Shown: positions 58,972 through 64,000 of the stretch, in pieces
Numbering within the stretch: the first letter of the stretch is position 1
How the letters are laid out: every line of letters starts with the position of its first letter
NCBI GenBank assembly: GCA_037349105.1
Contig: JAYJMM010000105.1
Location: 3,596,001 to 3,660,000, forward strand
Origin: Limnomonas spitsbergensis
Taxonomy: Eukaryota > Chlorophyta > Chlorophyceae > Chlamydomonadales
DNA length: 64,000 nucleotides
Direction of reading: 5' to 3'
Notes under the pieces: model-generated
What the model saw: the letters and a program-made list of their open reading frames with translations, nothing else
Told to the model about the DNA's origin: nothing
Databases searched by the model: none
Translations under genes and position numbers: made by a program

Positions 58972-59300
58972 TGGGGCTCGATCAATCGCAGGTCTCAACC
59001 AGGCAGAAGCCACAGGCGCATCGATGTCGCGGTGATCTCAGGTGAACGTTCCCAACCGTGATCACACCTTCACTGTTGAGAGATGAGATGGGGTTGGGAC
59101 GAGGCGGCGGTAGATTATGTGAAGGAGTAGGACGAGTGTAGAAAATAAGTTCGATAGAGAATCAGCGTAATGAACCGGCAGCTATGTTGCCGGATCGTCC
59201 ATGGCAAGATTTTACCTCGAAGCACACTTCAACGTCACGAGGTGGGGTGCAGTGGCGCTTTGGAGGAACTCGCTCGAGATAGCAGACCTCCGGTGTACGG
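58972..59300 (-). promoter_or_regulatory. Upstream region of the TOC159-like gene
   Basis: An in-frame TGA lies upstream of the ATG at 58971 with no other ATG between, which supports the start. The promoter is expected here; no specific element recognised. Confidence 0.45.
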
Positions 59301-60299
59301 CATTTGAAATCCCGTATTCCTGAAGCCACGCTCAGGCGGTTTCTTTCTTTCTTTCTACCGCATCACAGAGCGCTCATTTGGTTTCTTTGCGATTCTAGAG
59401 TCGGTCTATTGGGGTATCCTGGGGCTTGGCTCTGCTCCAGGGTTCTCCACCAAAGTATCGTTATCCATGAAATAAGACGAGGGAGGAGGCGAGGGTAACA
59501 TTGGGCAAGAGAAGAATATTGTAATCATACCGTGACAAAATAATAACATCTTGCCTGGATTTGTGTCTTCTTGACCTCGCTGCCCCCTAGGCTCCATCGC
59601 AGGGGCGCTCATGCAAGCATGCGTGCCAATGACGTTACGCCTCTTCATTGGCATGCATGCACACGAGTGTCAATATATGTGAACCAAACAACCTTTAGTG
59701 GCCGACAGGTGGCCACCACTGAACCGATAGGTATTAAACCTTGACCGACCTGCGGCCAGCGGTCCAAGCAGCATGGTTTATAGCACCACTAGGCCTCCCT
59801 GGACTGCAGTAAGAAAGAAAAAGTATCGGATACGATCCGGGATGAAGTTGGAATGCCATGTAGATTTAGTGTAGCTTCAGCACCCTTCACTACACACTGA
59901 TCTGTGCACACCATGTTGACCAGCATTTGTGATGTCATCCTACCCTGTCCTTCCATCATGACTGTGTTTGGCCAGGAGTTTGCCATTTCTTTGTACTCAG
60001 TAGTCAACCCCTGATGGATTGCTCCACATGCATAAAGGATAGCGCTCAGACCCATATTTACCCTTTGCCAGCAGGCTTGGTCTATTACGGCCTTATTGGG
60101 CACAGCCTAGTGTTGAGGGCGTTTTTCACGCGTGCTCGGCTCTTTGTCGATGGGCTGGAGGTGTCTGCCGCATGAATTTTTACGCCATGCACTGTAGGGA
60201 GACTATGCTTTCGAAACCACAAAATTTGGAGCTTTTCGAAAGCTGCACTGTTTGCTGCCAAACGGGCGCACGAGAGAGAGAACTACACCACCGCCCCCC
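59301..60299. other. Spacer
   Basis: Holds a reverse dispersed-repeat copy (59699-59790). A 104-codon open frame on minus (60103-59789, non-ATG start) shows no domain and is not called as a gene. Confidence 0.4.
59699..59790 (-). repeat. Dispersed repeat family, reverse copy
   Basis: Contains GGTGGCCACCACTG and GGTCCAAGCAGCA, the reverse complements of the shared landmarks, separated by CCTTGACCGACCTG. Confidence 0.7.
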
Positions 60300-60535
60300 T
60301 CCCTAATGCTCTGCATGCATGCTGTACCACCGCCCGCATCCCTCCCTAATGCTCTGCATGCATGCTGCACCACCTCCTCCCTCCCTCCCTGATGCGCTGC
60401 ATGCATGCTGCACCACCTCCCCCTCCCTCCCTAATGTGCTGCATGCATGCAGCACCACCGCCCGCATCCCTCCCTATTGCGCTGCATGCATGCTGCATCA
60501 CCGCCCCCCTCCCACCCTAATGCGCTGTAAAAAGG
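60295..60535. repeat. About 43-bp tandem repeat
   Basis: Five to six copies of CTGCATGCATGCTGCACCAC with CCTCCCTAATG, directly next to the retroelement-like fragment. Confidence 0.92.
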
Positions 60536-60539
60536 CAAA

Positions 60540-61099
60540 CGACACCGGCGCCTCAGAATCCCTAGAGACGAACCCTCAACAATGCCCACAGCACAGTCCA
60601 CAAAAGCAAGTGCATCCCACCCCTGCTCAGCCTGGTACAACTGGTGGAAATTAGTGGCAGCGCCCGGAGGACCTGCCCACCCCCGCTCCCGTAACTGCCC
60701 CCTGACACTAGGGCACTGGAAGCACACATGCAGCGCATCCTCCACCTGCTCGCTATACCCCACTGCCCAACACCGCTGGCAGCAGCGTGCCTCTCGCCGC
60801 TGGCCGTTGCGCCGTCCTCTGGTATCAGCCGTGCTGATCGCGCCGAGCCGCAGTCGCAAATTTATGCGCACACGAGCACACTCCCTCTGGCCAGTACGGT
60901 TCCTGGCTTGCGCCAGCACGGCACCCGCCATGGACTGGAACCAGGCGCGGTAGGTCGCCGCAGATCTGTGCTCGGTGGTAGGGTCCCTGGGGTCCCCACC
61001 GCCGCTTGCGTCCAGCTGTGCTTGCTCGTAGGCTGTGTCAACGAGTGCCAACACCTCTGTGACGGGTAGGCACTGTAGGGCAGCTGCTGCCTCGCGCAC
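60540..61099 (-). mobile_element. Retroelement-like C-terminal fragment
   Basis: One open frame on minus encodes a basic region followed by CQRC, then EQVEDALHVCFQCP. This CX2C...HX3C pattern resembles the Zn-binding region after the reverse transcriptase in many non-LTR elements. No catalytic YxDD core is present in the window, so this is a fragment. It is open for over 180 codons, which suggests recent insertion or a domesticated exon. Assignment rests on motif resemblance only. Confidence 0.45.
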
Positions 61100-62025
61100 T
61101 GTGGGGGTGGCTGCCCCCGCTAGTTAACCTAACCCCGCTAGTTAGTTCTGACTGCATGGGTCCATGTCATGGCTAACTAGCAAACGAATGGCCCACGCCC
61201 TATTGACCATGCATTGACTGGCTTTTTGGTATTGAATCTGACGTTGCTTACACGAGGGGGGCTGAAACCGTGCCTAGTTGCCATCGCCTAAATTTTCACT
61301 GCTTTAAGTCAGTCCCCCCCTGCATACCAGTGCTAGATGTTATAGATATTGAATTTTACTCAATAGAGGGAATCAGTTTGTATTGTCGTGGTGATGGGGG
61401 GCTGATTAGCTGAAAATAATATGTTTTATATGTGGTTAGATGCTTGTTTTGGGTGCTTCAACTGCGCTACATCGCAATGATGGCCTACGACATGGGGCCT
61501 GTAGTGGCATGGCAGGTCCTGTTGCTTGGGCCACTGGCCAATCAAGGTTAGGTCCCAGTCAGTCCAGTCGTGGCCGCCCGGCAGCTCCATAAGGCAGTCT
61601 AGTCACTTCGGTGCACACTGAAATGTTTCCAGACATGATGGTTCACCAACAGGAATGGTCCACTACCAGTACACCATGGAATTATCAGCTCTCTATGCTA
61701 CTTGTTACCTATGATCGTGTACCGTATATCAGTATACCGTGCAGCGGAACAGGGTCCGCGCAGGCGCGCAACCCCCAAAATTTAAAATTAAAATTTCGAC
61801 GCGCAGCCAAAAAACATTTTAAAATCGGCTGCAGCAAAAGTTTCGCAGATTATTTAAAGTAACGCCGCGCATCAGGTACGATAATAAAAAATCGCCGCGG
61901 ACACACCGCACAACGAGGAACTTTGAATTAATATTAGCGCGCATCTAGGTCAGTGCACCCCAATCATTAATTAATTTTGAGCGAAGCCTACCACGTTTTA
62001 CGGTACCGCAGATTTGCTATGACTT
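61100..62025. other. Spacer with an AT-rich island
   Basis: No gene seen. A forward dispersed-repeat copy lies at 61498-61605. From about 61770 to 62020 the composition becomes much more AT-rich (runs such as AAAATTTAAAATTAAAATTT), unlike the rest of the window. Confidence 0.5.
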
Positions 62026-62092
62026 CCCTCGTAAATAACGTTGTTTGGGGTTGAGAAATCCATGAATATACTAATTATCGATTGTGATCGCA
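62026..62092 (+). repeat. 67-bp dispersed element ending in a 3' splice site
   Basis: Partner of 10495-10561. It contains TATACTAATTATCGATTGTG and ends GATCGCAG, which is used as the acceptor of the exon at 62093. TACTAAT is close to the ideal branch-site sequence. Confidence 0.7.
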
Positions 62093-62261
62093 GGTTAGCA
62101 CAGGACGCTGCCACGGCCCAGGCACTGGCGGAAGAGGTAGCGGCACAAAGACGAGCTGCAATGCGAGGACACTACCACGAGGCACGGGATGCCAGAGACG
62201 CGACCCTGGCAAGCCAGGCACGGGCTGTTGTTGCCCAGCAAGCGTTGGTGGCCATGCAGAG
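62093..62261 (+). CDS. Isolated alpha-helical exon
   Basis: 169 bases between acceptor GATCGCAG and donor CAGAG/GTGTGT, open in one frame (phase 2 in). It encodes about 56 residues rich in Ala, Glu, Arg and Gln (AQALAEEVAAQRRAAMRGHY), predicted helix or coiled coil. No neighbouring exon could be joined; the rest of the gene may lie beyond the window. Confidence 0.5.
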
Positions 62262-62339
62262 GTGTGTAGGTCTTGCTGGTACATCAAGCTGGCGTTTTAG
62301 GGTTTACCCTAAACCCTAAAGTTGGTGAGTGCCCACGCT

Positions 62340-63640
62340 TACATTTTGGCGTGTGCCACAGACCCCCTGGAGGGCCGGGATGTGTGCCACCGACCCTCGG
62401 GAGGGCCGCGACGTGTGCCTCCGACCGCCGGGAGGGCGGGGATGTGTGCCACCGACCCCCGGGAGGGCCGCGACGTGTGCCTCCAACCCCCGTAAGGACC
62501 GGGACGTGTGCCACTGACGCCAGGGAGGGCCAAGACGTGTGTTATGGACCCCCGGGAGGGCTGGGACGTGTGCCACCGACCCACGGGATAGCCAGGACTT
62601 GTGCCACTGACACACGGGATGGCCCGGATGTGTGCCACAGACCCAAGGGAAGCCACGACGTGTGCCACCAACCCCCGGGATGGCTGGGGCGTGTGCCACC
62701 GACCCCCGGGAGGGCCGGGACGTGTAACCAATCCCCAGTAGGGCCAGAACGTGTGCCATCGAATCCCGAGAGGGGTAGGCCGTATGCCACCGACCCACGG
62801 AAGGGCGGGGACATGTCCTGCCGATCCCCCGGAGGGCCAAGACGTTTTTCACCGCCCCTCGGGAGAGCCGGGACGTGTGTCACCGATCTCCGGGAGGGCC
62901 AGGACGTGTGTCACCAACCCCCGGGATGGCTGGGACATGTGCCACTGACCCCCAGGAGGGCCGGGACGTGTGCCATCAACCCCTCGGATGGCGTGGACGT
63001 GTGCCACAGACCCCCGGGAGGGCCGGGTCATGTTCGACTGACCCACGGGAGGGCCGGGACGTGTGCCACCGACCCCCGAGAGGGCCAGGATTTGTGCCAC
63101 CGCCCCCCGGGAGGGCCGAGACGTGTCACCGCCCCCCGGGAGGGCCGAGACGTGTCACCGCCCCCCGGGAGGGCCGAGACGTGTCACCGCCCCCCGGGAG
63201 GGCCGAGACGTGTCACCGCCCCCCGAGAGGGCCGAGACGTGTCACCGCCCCCCGGGAGGGCCGAGACGTGTTCCACTGACCCCCAAAGGGCCGGAACAAG
63301 CGCCACCGACCCCCGGGAGGGCCGGGACGTGTGCCTCCATCCCCCGGGAGGGCCGGGTCGTGTGTCACCAATCCCTTCCGGGATGGCCGGGATGTGTGCC
63401 ACCGACCCCCGCCGGGAAGATAGGGTATTTTGCCACCGACCCCCGGGAGGGCCGGGCGGTGTGTCACCGAGCCAGTAACCACGGGTGGGCCAGGTCGTAT
63501 GCTACCGAATCTGGGATGGCCGGGACATGAGCAACCGATCCCTATGAAGGCCGATAGGTATGCCACCGACCCCTGGGAGTTCCGGGACGTGTGCCACCGA
63601 CCCTTTGGGGGGCCGGGGGATGTGCCATGAAATGCCAGTT
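62340..63640. repeat. About 37-bp satellite, about 35 copies
   Basis: Units of the type GGGAGGGCCGGGACGTGTGC with CACCGACCCCC. The core near 63110-63250 has shortened near-identical units. It is open in many frames on both strands, giving false ORFs up to about 400 codons. Confidence 0.95.
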
Positions 63641-64000
63641 GGTAACTCACACCCCAGCAACCCCGAAGTTACGAAGGGCAATCGGGCACACAACCATAAT
63701 TTGCATGCACCTTATATATAACCTTCATACGTGACTTGCGACAAACTAAGGAGCCCACTTAAAGTCGGTGTGCTAGTAGGGAGAGGAGAGGAACGATAGG
63801 CATAAGTGAAATACACTACAAGGAAGAATGCACGAAAGAAAAGAAATAGGCGGCGGCAGGAAAAGCGCCGCGCGAAGATGTCCCGTATGTACGGTACATG
63901 ACTCCAACCTTTGCCTACTTCATTCTTCCTCCATCTCAAGCCTCGTGGAACAGCCAGGGCTGGAGGAAGTTTCGGAGGAACTTTCAAAAACTTTCATTTT
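63641..64000. other. Right-edge sequence without features
   Basis: Unique-looking sequence after the satellite; no gene, RNA or repeat recognised. Confidence 0.4.

Noticed and set aside
59789..60103. 104-codon minus-strand ORF
   Set aside because: Non-ATG start, no domain, no splice context.
62273..63530. Open frames of up to 400 codons with CHRPPGGPGRVPPT-like repeats
   Set aside because: All frames on both strands are open because of the 37-bp satellite; no start context or splice signals, and the peptide merely cycles the repeat.

Overview
The window looks like nuclear DNA of a green alga, most likely a chlorophycean or volvocalean species. The evidence is a TOC159-type chloroplast import receptor, an intronless histone H3 gene ending in an algal-type stem-loop, spliceosomal GT-AG introns in every long gene, TGTAA poly(A)-like signals, TTTAGGG-type telomere-like motifs, and a very high load of GC-rich minisatellites. 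The species cannot be named from the sequence.

Layout, left to right. (1) 1-407: 3' part of a histone H3 gene (+), with its 3' stem-loop. (2) About 2160-6047: exons of an unidentified disordered protein (+). (3) 15956-8569 (-): a four-exon gene for a coiled-coil protein of about 1842 aa. (4) 19661-16446 (-): a five-exon gene for an EF-hand plus p25-alpha/TPPP-like protein. (5) 20153-42395 (+): a roughly 14-exon, 22-kb gene for a protein of about 2620 aa with a polyglutamine tract, leucine-rich repeats and long low-complexity regions. It starts 491 bp from gene 4 on the opposite strand, so the two probably share a promoter region. (6) 58971-43820 (-): a 14-exon TOC159-like GTPase receptor of the outer chloroplast envelope, convergent with gene 5. 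(7) 59000-64000: repeats, a retroelement-like fragment, one isolated exon and a 37-bp satellite.

I built the exon models by hand from GT-AG sites and reading phase. Every junction in genes 3 and 4 keeps frame. In gene 5 one small exon (29310-29353) is tentative. In gene 6 one junction (48535/48093) does not keep frame.

The main discovery is a pattern rather than a gene. At about 20 splice junctions, the adjoining intron is filled with tandem copies of the junction itself: the last or first 10-60 bases of the exon plus the GT or AG site, repeated 2 to more than 10 times. Introns here seem to grow outward from exon ends and leave rows of decoy splice sites. Two other signals stand out. One is a dispersed repeat of roughly 90-130 bp with at least 15 degenerate copies on both strands. 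The other is a 67-bp repeat shared by two introns that carries a TACTAAT branch-site-like motif.
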